Shown here in pieces: positions 45,252 through 54,268 of a stretch of DNA of 64,000 nt. The translations under genes were made by a program, and so were the position numbers. The stretch is from Limisphaera sp. (GTDB lineage: Bacteria > Verrucomicrobiota > Verrucomicrobiia > Limisphaerales > Limisphaeraceae), in the NCBI GenBank assembly GCA_025057755.1, contig JANWVC010000005.1, positions 1 to 64,000 on the forward strand, given 5' to 3'. Numbering within the stretch: the stretch's first letter is position 1; each line of letters starts with the position of its first letter. A model generated the notes under the pieces. The model did not search any database. It was not told the DNA's origin and was given only the letters and a program-made list of their open reading frames with translations.

Positions 45252-45959
45252 ATGCGTGGGAGGGAGCTGCGCTTCGACCGTTTTGGTGCTGGCATCCCAT
45301 TTTGGCTCGCAACGTGGCTCTTGATGACCGGGAGCGCGGCGGCTGGACAATTTCCACAGTGGTTCTCTAAGGTTCAGTCGCGCCCACTGAATGTGTATCG
45401 GGCTTCGCCTGTTCTGCCGTCCGATCTCCAGCGAGTGGCTGTGCTGCCTCTGAGTTGCGCCTTGCCTCACTTGGACCCCGATACGCAAAGATCACTGGAA
45501 GAAGCGCTGCATCAAGGGTTGATCCGAAACGGATTTGCGGAAGTGAGGCCAATTCGGAGCACGGACCTAAAAAAGTGGACGGGACGCCCGACATGGTCCT
45601 TGGATCAGCCGCTTCCAACGGATTTTTTCCAGAAGATTCGTGAGGCCACCGGGGCGGACGCTGTTCTCTTTGTGGAAGTGACAGTGTTTCGAGCCTATCG
45701 GCCGGTGACCCTGGGCTGGCGATTGCGTCTGGTGGACGCCCGCAGCGGATGTACGTGGTGGGCTGCGGACGAGGTGTTTGACACGGCGGATTTTCGCGTC
45801 ATTCGGGCCGCGCGTCAGTTCGAGGAACCGGATCGGTGGCACGTTTTCCGACGCTCGGGCGGCGACGGTTGGCGAACATTACAAGTGCCGCGTGAATTGG
45901 CCCGCATGACCGTCGCTTGGTTGGCCACAACCTTGCCGGCTCGATGCAGTTTTGATTAA
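45252..45959 (+). CDS. Secreted protein of the flagellar module, function unknown
   Basis: This protein of about 235 residues has a strong GGAGGAGGGAG ribosome site before ATG 45252 and a signal peptide (IPFWLATWLLMTGSAAAG). No lipobox Cys is seen. The mature part has RVAVLPLSCALPHLDPDTQR, SLEEALHQGLIRNGFAEV and ADAVLFVEVTVFRAYRPVTL, LGWRLRLVDARSG. That pattern (short conserved strand, then a helix marking a variable-copy binding factor) resembles LpoB/FlgT/CsgG-like periplasmic domains. A flagellar periplasmic role is inferred from its position between fliD and flgM. Confidence 0.7.
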   Translation: MRGRELRFDRFGAGIPFWLATWLLMTGSAAAGQFPQWFSKVQSRPLNVYRASPVLPSDLQRVAVLPLSCALPHLDPDTQRSLEEALHQGLIRNGFAEVRPIRSTDLKKWTGRPTWSLDQPLPTDFFQKIREATGADAVLFVEVTVFRAYRPVTLGWRLRLVDARSGCTWWAADEVFDTADFRVIRAARQFEEPDRWHVFRRSGGDGWRTLQVPRELARMTVAWLATTLPARCSFD

Positions 45960-45983
45960 AGTCCGTCTGCAGCTTGCCGATAA
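45957..45983 (+). promoter_or_regulatory. Consensus sigma-28 (FliA) promoter before flgM-fliS
   Basis: TAAA (45957-45960), a 15-nt spacer and GCCGATAA (45976-45983) match the FliA consensus exactly. The -35 element overlaps the TAA stop of the preceding gene. It lies 66 bp before the flgM ATG. Confidence 0.85.
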
Positions 45984-46049
45984 ACAAAACTGGATTGGCG
46001 TGAACGGGAGTTGTCATTCAGGCCTGCCTTGAAACAGGCGCTTGCGAGT

Positions 46050-46316
46050 ATGGAGATAGAATTCAATCCAGGCCGCTACAGCGAGCCAGGAGTCAGCCAG
46101 AGCGTAACCCGCAGGCCGCCTCCGACGGCCGCCTCCGACGCGCTGAGCATCGAACGGGCCCAGTCGGTCCGTCGCGCACTGGCGGAAGCGCCTGCCGTGC
46201 GGCCGGAAAAGGTCGAACAGGCCCGTGCGTACGCTGCCGATGTCAAGTACCCGCCGGAGGAGGTCCTCGAACGGCTTTCGCATCTGCTGGCCTTGAAGCT
46301 CAAGGGTAGTGAGTAA
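46050..46316 (+). CDS. flgM: FlgM-like anti-sigma-28 factor
   Basis: This protein of about 88 residues has the C-terminal FlgM pattern VRPEKVEQARAYAADVKYPP and EEVLERLSHLLA, preceded by a flexible N-terminal half. FlgM holds FliA inactive until the hook is complete and FlgM is exported. An upstream TTG at 46011 is an alternative start. It is first in a short operon with fliS and a FliT/FlgN-like gene, behind a perfect FliA promoter, so it would be made under FliA control (negative feedback). Confidence 0.75.
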   Translation: MEIEFNPGRYSEPGVSQSVTRRPPPTAASDALSIERAQSVRRALAEAPAVRPEKVEQARAYAADVKYPPEEVLERLSHLLALKLKGSE

Positions 46317-46358
46317 ACACAGGCAGTTTTCGGTCCGGTGGTTTGGCCCTCCTCAACC

Positions 46359-46802
46359 ATGATGCACCGCAACCCGTGGGACTCGTACCGTCGCATCGCG
46401 ACCCAGACAGCGCCTCCTGGCCAACTTGTGCTCATGTTGTACGACGGGGCGATCCGCTCCTTGGAACAAGCGTTGCGTGGATTCGGAAGTGATGACCCCG
46501 CCATAGCCAACGCGACCATCCATAACGGTGTCCAGAAAGCCATCGAAATCGTGCGTGAGTTAAATTGTTGCTTGAACATGGAGCGCGGCGGGGAATGTGC
46601 TGCCACCCTGCGCCGCCTCTATGACTACTTCGAACGCCGGTTGTTTGAAAGCAACCTTCGAAAGGAACCGACCGGCATCGAGGAGGTTTTGCGTCATCTA
46701 CTTACCTTGCGGGACGCGTGGGCGACCATGCTGACGCAGCAAGCCGTGCCAGCGGCCATCTCGGCGTCTCAACCGGTTTCAGCCCCCGTCTCGGCCCGCT
46801 GA
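46359..46802 (+). CDS. fliS: FliS flagellin export chaperone
   Basis: This 147-residue helical protein has the FliS hallmarks: WDSYRRIATQTAPPGQLVLM with LYDGAIRSLEQAL, ATIHNGVQKAIEIVRELNCC and a C-terminal DYFERRLFESNLRKEPTGIE. It binds the flagellin C-terminus in the cytosol to prevent polymerisation. The ATG at 46359 (or 46362) is preferred to upstream starts. Only 7 bp separate it from the next gene. Confidence 0.92.
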   Translation: MMHRNPWDSYRRIATQTAPPGQLVLMLYDGAIRSLEQALRGFGSDDPAIANATIHNGVQKAIEIVRELNCCLNMERGGECAATLRRLYDYFERRLFESNLRKEPTGIEEVLRHLLTLRDAWATMLTQQAVPAAISASQPVSAPVSAR

Positions 46803-46809
46803 TGGGCGC

Positions 46810-47196
46810 ATGGCCGAAGTTGCACATTGGGAGAACTTGGCGCGGTCCTGGCTTGAGTTGGCCGAGCAGGAAACGGAGGCCATTCAACGGGAAGATTGGC
46901 AGGCCCTGGCCAAGTGCCAGGAGCGAATTGGCGCACTGCAGCGGCAATGGGAGACCTTCGCGCAGGAAACACGCGTCGGCGGCTCCGATGCCCGGGCCAT
47001 TCAGCAGTCGCCAGTCATCCGGGACCTCGTTTCCGCTCTCATCGAGCGCGAGCGACACAACCTGAAATTGCTCGAGGAGCGCCGGGCAGCTTTGCAGGTC
47101 GAAATGGAACGTTGGGCCGATGTTGCCCACCGAATCAGACAATGGTATCGAATCCAACCCGGGTCGGGCAGGCCTGGTTGGATGCAGTTTTCCTGA
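46810..47196 (+). CDS. FliT/FlgN-like flagellar chaperone candidate
   Basis: This 128-residue, almost wholly helical protein (WENLARSWLELAEQETEAIQ, LAKCQERIGALQRQWETFA, LIERERHNLKLLEERRAAL) fits the coiled-coil fold of FliT and FlgN export chaperones. Homology is too weak to choose between them. It is last in the flgM-fliS operon, where fliT often sits. Confidence 0.6.
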   Translation: MAEVAHWENLARSWLELAEQETEAIQREDWQALAKCQERIGALQRQWETFAQETRVGGSDARAIQQSPVIRDLVSALIERERHNLKLLEERRAALQVEMERWADVAHRIRQWYRIQPGSGRPGWMQFS

Positions 47197-48176
47197 GGGG
47201 CATCCGCTGGGTTCTCAGTTGATCCGGTTTTGTGGGAGGCTATTGCGTCCGCTGTAGGTTCGAACAACCGCGCTCGTTGGACCGAACTCAGGTTCCTTCA
47301 GCGAGGATGTTGATCCAAGTATCCTGTCGTGTAGCTCCGGAGCCAAGGCCTTCTTCAAAGATCTTTTAGGAGACCAGTTGATTTCCCCAAGGTCCGCGAA
47401 ACCCCAGTGGCGAGGGTCCTGCCATGGGCGTGCGTAAGGGCAGCCTGTGGAGTTGATTGTGGCATCGGACGCTTCCTTGTCATTTTCCACTTGAGTTGCG
47501 GCGCCACTGAGCCGATAGATGGGGTGGTGACGGTGCAGATGTCACCGCAGTTCTTTGGCACGGAGGGAACGAAGACAGGATTTACCCTGCCTTGCGCGTG
47601 AACGGCAACAAAGCCCTTGAACCGTACTAGCCATCCCGGGACCCAAGCCGCTGCAAAGCTGTGGCCGACAGGCCTTCCTGCGGGAAGGAAGTCGAAAGCA
47701 GCGCGGCCGTCCCACATGTTGCAAAACATGTTCAAAGGGAGCGTTGCACACGGCAAAGGCGGGGTATTTTTTTCATTCCGTGGATTTTCACATTGTCTGG
47801 TGCCCTTGAGTTTTGTTCACCGGTGGGTAGCCGCTAGACCCAAAGCGCAAACCGTCTGGTCCTAGATCCCCAAACACTTGGAGGAGTGATATCCTTTTCG
47901 TCTGCTTCAGCCGCGAGTGTCGTTGGTACCCATGAAGGGGTCCTCTCATTTTTGAACATGCATCGACCGCCTCTGGTTGGGTAAGACCTTGCTTCCTCGC
48001 AGGGATTGTGTTGGGAAGCTTCTCAGCTCACTGGAAACCTGAAGGGAACGAATTCGTTGTTTTCTCCGCGTTGCGAAAGCTATGAGGATCACGTGCAGTT
48101 TTGTCCAGGGACATACCAAAAGCGTGGATCGTCGCAACTGGGCGTGCGTGACGGTGTTGTACGAAATGCTCAACCA
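47197..48176. other. Gene-poor kilobase after the filament operon
   Basis: I see no supported coding region. A minus-strand frame (47355-47756) contains no recognisable domain and a low-complexity tail. This may be decayed sequence; no repeat or mobile-element signature was noticed. Confidence 0.4.
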
Positions 48177-49094
48177 ATGAAATGGAGCCTTGCCGGGTTG
48201 GCCCATGGCGAAGAGCATCGCCGGGCTGCATTCACGCTGATTGAGTTATTGGTGGTGACTGCCATTGTTGGCATCCTAGCGGGCATGCTCTTGCCGGCTT
48301 TGAGTCGGGCCAAGGGGAAGGCCTTAGGTATTGCCTGCCTGAACAATACCAAAACCCTGGCGACGGCAGCACTGCTATACATCGGCGATCACAACGATCG
48401 GATTCCAAACAACTATGGGGTGGCTGAAACGATCGAGGCCATCAACAACGGACGCTTAGACAATTGGGTCAACAATGTCATGACGTGGGGTGCCAGCACC
48501 AGTGTGGCGGATCGGAGCAACACCAACCTTCTTTGGATCGGGAACGGAGTCTTGGGCCGATACACGGCGGCCGCTCTGGGTTCTTATCGGTGTCCTGCCG
48601 ACAACTACCTCAGTCCGGTGCAGCGGGCCGCTGCGTTTCCTTATCGGGTCCGAAGCTATTCGATGAACGCACTTTTCGGTCGGTTCAGCACCGCCACCCT
48701 GGCTGCTATGGATCCGACCATTTCCGGACGTCACTGGGGCGACCAGAATTATCGGCAATATTTGAAAATGTCCGAAGTGCCGGCGCCCGCCAAGACCTGG
48801 TTGTTCGTCGAGGAACATGCCGATTCGATGAATGACGGATATTTCATCAACAACGTATCTGCGGCGAACTGGCAGGATCAGCCGGCCAGCTATCACGCGG
48901 GCACATGTGTGTTCGCCTTTGCAGATGGGCACTCAGTGATCCGGCGTTGGTTGAGTCGAACGTCCAAATTCCCGGTTCGTTATGCTTATGTCCCCATGCC
49001 CTTCGACGCTGTGGGCCGGCAGGATTTCGCTTGGTATTTGGAGCGCACCGGCTACACGCTATACGCAACTGGCCAACGCATGTTTAACTATTGA
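48177..49094 (+). CDS. Type II secretion/prepilin-like protein with N-methylation motif
   Basis: This 305-residue protein has a prepilin-type N-terminus (HRRAAFTLIELLVVTAIVG, with Glu5 after the cleavage site) followed by the LLPALSRAKGKALGIACLNN helix. The C-terminal part (NWQDQPASYHAGTCVFAFAD, GHSVIRRWL) matches the H-x9-DG family of pseudopilin-like proteins common in Planctomycetes and Verrucomicrobiota. It would be processed by PilD and exported. It stands alone between two empty stretches. The ATG at 48177 is chosen for its distance to the motif. Confidence 0.85.
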   Translation: MKWSLAGLAHGEEHRRAAFTLIELLVVTAIVGILAGMLLPALSRAKGKALGIACLNNTKTLATAALLYIGDHNDRIPNNYGVAETIEAINNGRLDNWVNNVMTWGASTSVADRSNTNLLWIGNGVLGRYTAAALGSYRCPADNYLSPVQRAAAFPYRVRSYSMNALFGRFSTATLAAMDPTISGRHWGDQNYRQYLKMSEVPAPAKTWLFVEEHADSMNDGYFINNVSAANWQDQPASYHAGTCVFAFADGHSVIRRWLSRTSKFPVRYAYVPMPFDAVGRQDFAWYLERTGYTLYATGQRMFNY

Positions 49095-50770
49095 AAACAG
49101 TCTTACGCCGAGCCGCGCTGAACTCAAAGCTGAGTGCTTTTCTCTCCGTTGAAGCGGCCGTGTTACCCCGCCCCGGACGCGGATGCACTGACTCTGGTGG
49201 TGCGACTGTGACGGGCTGGTGCCGATCGATTCCCCAACGTGAGCAGGCAGACGCCTTCAGTGGGTCCAGACCAGACAAAGGACATCCGGTTCACGAGCCT
49301 TTCGGGCCCTGTAGGCACGGGTTAGCGTTCGAGAGACCGCCACCGGTACGAAACGCCGCGGCAGGAGTGGTTCGACCAATCGCTCTGCGGCATTAAAGGG
49401 CGAAGTCAGTTCCGTAGGGCTGCAGCCGCCGATTGCGCCGTCGCAGCAGTGTGAATCAGCGTTGATTCGGAGCCAATGCAAGCCTGCGATGATATGGACT
49501 GGACGGTGAGAAGCAGTGTTTCATTGAACGGCGCCCGAGGAGTCCCTGCAAGCCGCGTTGGCTCCTTTGGGCTTTGCGCGTGCTGGTTGCCTTGGGGCTG
49601 AACCGTGGCGTGGTGAAAAGGCCTTGCTGCGATTGTGGCTCCCGGTCGGGGATCGGGTTCCTGGGGATATTGTCCTCCGTAGCCGCAAATCGTGGTTCCA
49701 TCGATGGGACAACCATCGAAGCAACGGGGTTGTTCAGGTTTCTGGACATTGCGGCTACGAGGAGGACGAGTCTTTACTGGCTCTTTCTCCCAGCGGCACC
49801 TTGTTTTGTCCATATTCGCGCGAATGTGGGTTATCACTCCTTCATGATGCCTCTGATCAGATGGGCCACCGCGGCGACTCTCGAACCGCTGCCTGCTGGC
49901 TCGTAATGAGATTGCTGTCATTTGCGGGCCAAGGGCTTCAAGGGTCGTGCACACGCCTTGCGTGCCGCAATTGGCACCAGTCGGAGCCAGGGCATTGTCA
50001 CGCAGGCGCACGGCTCGGGCAGCACTGGTTCGCTTTTTCGTACGGCTGACCTGCGACAGATCGACGTGTCGGTGCGACCACGGTTCGGCATCGTGGCAAG
50101 TCAGGGGTTGCAACAGTGGACGCTTTGACAATCGACAGAGAAGGCGCAGCGGAGCTGCCGGTGCGATTTCCCGAAACCCCTCCACGCAGAACGTAGCTGC
50201 GCGTGTTGGGCTTGGTGGACCTGCACCTACGGCGGAGGTGTCGAGGCCTGTTGCGGTTCCTTGGCAGACATGAATACGAAGTGAATGTCCCGACTCGGTC
50301 AACCGTTCTTTTAATGAACTTTGGCCCCTCCTGAAGGGGCGCGCATTCGGGAGCCTTGTGTGGAGCCGTAGCCGCGCGTCGTGGCCGAGCGGAAGGATCG
50401 CTGAGGATCTGTTTCCTGTCGTGCTGCAGGAAGTTGAACTTCGGAAACCACAGGGAAGGCTTTCGATCGTTCTCGTGGAGGGCCGTCGCGGACCTACTGT
50501 GCTACACGGGTTCACGCTTGCCGCCTGTGGCGGGCCTTGGTCGAGGTGCATGAGGCGCTCAATCTGGATGGACGAGACCAGAAGGAACCGAGTGTTTCAA
50601 CGGCCAGGAATTGCGAACCTGGAGGCGCGGTCAATAGGACCGGAAACCATGAGTCACCCGAGTCTTGCGGACCAAAGGGCCCCCAAGCCAGTCCGAATCG
50701 AGCTATTCGGCTGCGATCCGCGTTGGAAGAATGGGGTGTGGTCGGCTTGGCTCGTCTCGGCCCCGTTCTG
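49095..50770. other. Long gene-poor stretch, possibly decayed gene(s)
   Basis: No convincing gene is found in about 1.7 kb. The longest frame, a 381-codon minus-strand frame (49406-50551), is rich in Arg, Pro, Ser and Gly with no domain. A plus-strand frame (49574-49906) has some hydrophobic character. A fragmentary pattern near 49935-50000 (RASRVVHT, GARALSRRR) could be a remnant of an endonuclease/exonuclease/phosphatase-type protein, but it is too weak to call. Confidence 0.35.
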
Positions 50771-50797
50771 AAAAAAGGCCGCTCCTCGAAGCGGCCT
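50771..50797 (-). terminator. Intrinsic terminator of tRNA-Asn
   Basis: On the minus strand AGGCCGCT-TCGAGG-AGCGGCCT is followed by TTTTTT (plus-strand A run 50771-50776). It lies just downstream of the tRNA 3' end (50806). Confidence 0.8.
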
Positions 50798-50805
50798 GGA
50801 AAAGC

Positions 50806-50880
50806 TGGCTCCAGAGACAGGACTCGAACCTGTAACCCGCCGGTTAACAGCCGGCTGCTCTACCATTGAGCTACTCTGGA
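50806..50880 (-). tRNA. tRNA-Asn (anticodon GTT)
   Basis: This is a 75-nt cloverleaf on the minus strand. The acceptor TCCAGAG pairs with CTCTGGA, followed by G and an encoded CCA. The anticodon stem GCCGG/CCGGC encloses CTGTTAA (anticodon GTT), and the T loop is TTCGAGT. An intrinsic terminator follows. Confidence 0.96.
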
Positions 50881-51132
50881 TTTTAAATGTGCCCGCAGTG
50901 TACTGAAGCCTGTTGTTTCCGTCAACGAGTTTTGAAAGTGAATCTGACCCCGTTTGGCGGGGCGAGACCTGCAGAAGGGTGCATATCAAGTCGCCTTAAG
51001 GCTTGGGAACACTGGGATGCCCTTGTTAAGGTGAGAAGACCATCTTCCGGCGAAAGGGATGAACCGGGCACACGGGCGTGTAGCTCTTTGTCACTCGCAA
51101 TCCGGGCGATTCTGGCTACCCTGTGACTGGGT

Positions 51133-52332
51133 ATGCGGGGTTCGTTTGATTCCATTGAGTCGGTCGTGGCCGACCTGCGCAAGGGGCGCATGGTTATCGT
51201 GGTGGACGACGCGGACCGCGAAAACGAAGGAGATCTCGTCATGGCGGCGCAGTTTGTCACGCCGCGTGCGGTGAATTTCATGGCGAAGTATGGGCGCGGC
51301 CTGATTTGTGTGCCTACCACAGCCGAGCGATTGCAACAGCTCGGCATTGACAGCATGGTCAAGGATAATCGGGACACTTTTCGTACGGATTTTCAAGTGA
51401 GTGTGGATGCTGCCAAGGGTATTACCACCGGCATCAGCGCCGCCGACCGCGCGCGGACAATCCAAGTAATGGCCGACCCAACTGCAGTCCCGGACGATTT
51501 GGTTCGGCCTGGTCATGTCTTTCCTTTGCGCGCCAAACCTGGCGGGGTCCTGCAACGGGCCGGTCACACGGAGGCGGCCGTCGATTTGGTGCGGCTGGCC
51601 GGGTTGCGACCCATTGCCGTCATTTGCGAGATCATGAACGAGGACGGATCGATGATGCGGCTCCCGCAACTCCGCCGATTTGCGCGCAAGCACCGGCTGA
51701 AGCTCTGCACCATTGCCGATCTCATTCAGTATCGGCGCGCTCGGGAGAAGCTGATTGAACGTGTGGAAAGCGTCCAATTACCGACTCCTCATGGAATGTT
51801 CCAACTTCACCTTTATCGCTCGCGCCTGGATGGCCAACATCATTTGGCGTTGGTAATGGGCGAGGTTGCAGGCCGGGAGAATGTTCTGGTGCGGGTCCAC
51901 AGCGAGTGTCTGACGGGGGACGTGTTCGGCTCGTTGCGGTGCGACTGCGGACCGCAATTGCAGGCGGCCATGCAAATGATTGCCCGAGAAGGACGGGGAG
52001 TGATTGTTTACATGCGTCAGGAAGGGCGCGGCATTGGGTTGCCTGCCAAAATCCGAGCGTATCGACTTCAGGAGCAGGGCTTGGATACCGTGGAGGCCAA
52101 TCACAAACTGGGCTTCCCCATGGACCTGCGGGAATACGGGTTGGGCGCTCAGATTCTGACGGATCTTGGGTTGCACACCATCCGCCTCCTGACCAACAAT
52201 CCAAAAAAGTTGGTGGGGCTCGAAGGACACGGCTTGAAAATCGTGCAACAAGTGCCCTTGCGGATTCCACCTAACCCTTACAATCGGCGGTACCTGAAGA
52301 CCAAGCGTGAGAAAATGGGGCATTTGCTTTGA
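51133..52332 (+). CDS. ribBA: RibBA: 3,4-dihydroxy-2-butanone-4-phosphate synthase / GTP cyclohydrolase II
   Basis: This is a 399-residue bifunctional riboflavin enzyme. The N-terminal RibB domain has VVDDADRENEGDLVMAA and HVFPLRAKPGGVLQRAGHTE. The C-terminal RibA domain (from about 205) has HSECLTGDVFGSLRCDCG (Zn-binding Cys set), YMRQEGRGIGLPAKIRAY and LREYGLGAQILTDLG. It supplies both precursors of lumazine. The ribH gene overlaps its stop. No FMN riboswitch was recognised upstream. Confidence 0.96.
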   Translation: MRGSFDSIESVVADLRKGRMVIVVDDADRENEGDLVMAAQFVTPRAVNFMAKYGRGLICVPTTAERLQQLGIDSMVKDNRDTFRTDFQVSVDAAKGITTGISAADRARTIQVMADPTAVPDDLVRPGHVFPLRAKPGGVLQRAGHTEAAVDLVRLAGLRPIAVICEIMNEDGSMMRLPQLRRFARKHRLKLCTIADLIQYRRAREKLIERVESVQLPTPHGMFQLHLYRSRLDGQHHLALVMGEVAGRENVLVRVHSECLTGDVFGSLRCDCGPQLQAAMQMIAREGRGVIVYMRQEGRGIGLPAKIRAYRLQEQGLDTVEANHKLGFPMDLREYGLGAQILTDLGLHTIRLLTNNPKKLVGLEGHGLKIVQQVPLRIPPNPYNRRYLKTKREKMGHLL

Positions 52333-52862
52333 AGGTTTTCGCACACAGCCGCCGAACCGTTCTGCTGCTCGCCATGTTACGAAAGGTTCGATCCTCCGGC
52401 ATTCGGGTTGGTGCCCGGCCTTTTGTCATTGTGGCCTCGCGTTACAATGCACGCTATGTCGACAGCCTGGTGCGCGCGGCGCGTAAAACACTGCAAGATG
52501 CAGGGGCGCGGGTCCACGTTGTCCGCGTTCCCGGTGCGTACGAAATTCCGTTAGCAGCCGACCTGGTGGCTCGCAGAGCTTCCGCAGCGCCGGCTTCAAC
52601 CGATCGCGTTGCTGCCATTGTATGCCTGGGCGTGATCCTTCGAGGCGAGACGGCACACGCGGCTCACATTGGCGAGGCGGTGACCTGGGCCTTGATGCAG
52701 ATTCAATTGCGCCACGCCATCCCGGTCATCCACGAAGTCTTGCTTCTGGAAAACGAAGCACAGGCTGTGAAGCGGTGCCTGCATCCGCAGCACAATCGCG
52801 GCATCGAAGCTGCTGAAACAGCTTTGCAGATGGCAAAGTTGGTTCAGAAACTGCACCCTTGA
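52329..52862 (+). CDS. ribH: 6,7-dimethyl-8-ribityllumazine synthase
   Basis: This protein of up to 177 residues has FVIVASRYNARYVDSLVRAA, VPGAYEIPLAAD, CLGVILRGETAHAAHIGEA (catalytic His in GETAH) and HNRGIEAAETALQMAKLV, all RibH features. It condenses the two RibBA products to lumazine. A TTG start at 52329 overlaps the ribBA stop (TTGA); ATG 52374 is an alternative with no better ribosome site. It forms a two-gene riboflavin operon with ribBA; ribD and ribE are not in this window. Confidence 0.92.
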   Translation: MKVFAHSRRTVLLLAMLRKVRSSGIRVGARPFVIVASRYNARYVDSLVRAARKTLQDAGARVHVVRVPGAYEIPLAADLVARRASAAPASTDRVAAIVCLGVILRGETAHAAHIGEAVTWALMQIQLRHAIPVIHEVLLLENEAQAVKRCLHPQHNRGIEAAETALQMAKLVQKLHP

Positions 52863-53193
52863 AAAATGGAATTCCCCAACCAATCCGCCTCATTGCCCGC
52901 AGTTTTCTCTGAGGCGACGAGCAGAGATGAGTTGTTTCCCCGCCTTGATTTGTCAGGGGTTGCTGTGTTTGGCGTGAGCCGGCCAGCCATCCCGAGGGCC
53001 TTCGCACGGCGTATGGACTCGCAGCAATAGGCCAGTAAAAGATGCGCCGAAGATGGGGGATTGCAAGCCTGATTAGTCAGCTGGACTGGGCAGGCAAGTG
53101 CCCTGTCCCTGATGCGAATTGCATGGAGCTCGACCGCGATTCGAAGTCACGGAGGCAAAGAAGGTGGCGGGTGTAAAAGATGAGACTGCGACA
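52863..53193. other. Spacer between ribH and the deaminase-like gene
   Basis: No gene or recognised regulatory motif is seen. The in-frame upstream extension of the next gene (from 53119) has no homology and is not counted as coding. Confidence 0.4.
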
Positions 53194-53970
53194 ATGAAGA
53201 GCCTTCGACGTTTCACTGTGGATGCACTTGAAGTGCGCGTTTATGCAGATGCAGCGGCCTTGGCGGAAGCGGCGGCATCGGAAGCGGCCTCCTGCGTCCG
53301 GAATGCCTGTCTTCGCCGGGGCGAAGCGCGGGTAATTCTGGCCAGTGCAGCGTCGCAGATCCAATTTTTGGCGTCCCTCACCGTTCGCGCGGACATAGAT
53401 TGGTCTAAAGTTACGTTGTTTCACATGGATGAGTATTTGGGATTGCCGGCGCAACACCCTGCGAGTTTCCGTCGGTTTTTGCGCGATCATGTGCTAAGCC
53501 GTGTCCGCCCGCGTGCTTTCTACGAAATCCAGGGAGACGCCCCGGAGCCGTTGAGGGAGATCGAACGATACCGAGCGTTGTTATTGGCGGCGCCTATTGA
53601 CTTGTGTTGTCTCGGTATCGGTGAGAATGGCCACATTGCATTTAATGATCCTCCGGTGGCGGATTTTCAAGACCCTTATGTGGTTAAAGTGGTGGCTTTG
53701 ACAGAGCCAAGCAGGCAGCAGCAAGTACGCGAAGGTTGGTTCCCCAACCTGGAAAGCGTCCCACATTACGCGTACACGTTGACGATTCCTGCATTGTGTC
53801 GGGCGGACAGACTTCTGGCGGTGGTGCCCGAGCGGCGTAAGGCAGAAGCAGTGCGTCGAACACTGTGCGGACCCATAGGGCCGAAGTGTCCTGCCTCGGT
53901 CGTCCGGCAGCATCCGAATGCAGTTTTGTTTTTGGATCAGGATTCCGCAGCTTTTCTGGAGCCCAGATAG
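53194..53970 (+). CDS. Glucosamine-6-phosphate deaminase-like protein
   Basis: This 258-residue NagB/RpiA-fold protein has TLFHMDEYLGLPAQHPASF and CLGIGENGHIAFNDPPVAD. In classical NagB the second motif reads GNDGHIAFNEP, and its Asp and Glu take part in catalysis; here they are Asn and Asp. The same variant is seen in some bacteroidetal GNPDA-like proteins, so the true substrate is uncertain. The ATG at 53194 (MKSLRRFTVDALEVRV) matches the family start. Confidence 0.8.
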   Translation: MKSLRRFTVDALEVRVYADAAALAEAAASEAASCVRNACLRRGEARVILASAASQIQFLASLTVRADIDWSKVTLFHMDEYLGLPAQHPASFRRFLRDHVLSRVRPRAFYEIQGDAPEPLREIERYRALLLAAPIDLCCLGIGENGHIAFNDPPVADFQDPYVVKVVALTEPSRQQQVREGWFPNLESVPHYAYTLTIPALCRADRLLAVVPERRKAEAVRRTLCGPIGPKCPASVVRQHPNAVLFLDQDSAAFLEPR

Positions 53971-54268
53971 TCAGGTTGCCGACCTCCTCACCCTGGGGTG
54001 ACGGCAGCGGCCCCAGAAAATGGGCTGGCTCTAGAGGGCGGTTGAGCCGTTGGGCAATCTTGCCAGAGCTTGTAGTGCGTGGCCCCAACGTAGGCAGGTC
54101 CACATGAATGCGTCGGAAAGTCCCGGTATTCCGAAGGACTGACTCGACAGGGTAATCTGCGAGGAGCGTCGACCGGGGGACCCGAATGGGCGTTGTTCCG
54201 GATGGTATCATCCCAGCGTTCAGTTTCTCGGTTGTCAACCTGGTTGACCTTGGGAAAAGTGGTTTCGG

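Noticed and set aside
49406-50551. A 381-codon open frame on the minus strand
   Set aside because: Composition is Arg/Pro/Ser-rich with no domain and no ribosome site; in GC-rich DNA such frames arise by chance or from decayed sequence.
50881-51132. FMN riboswitch upstream of ribBA
   Set aside because: The conserved RFN-element words were looked for and not seen.
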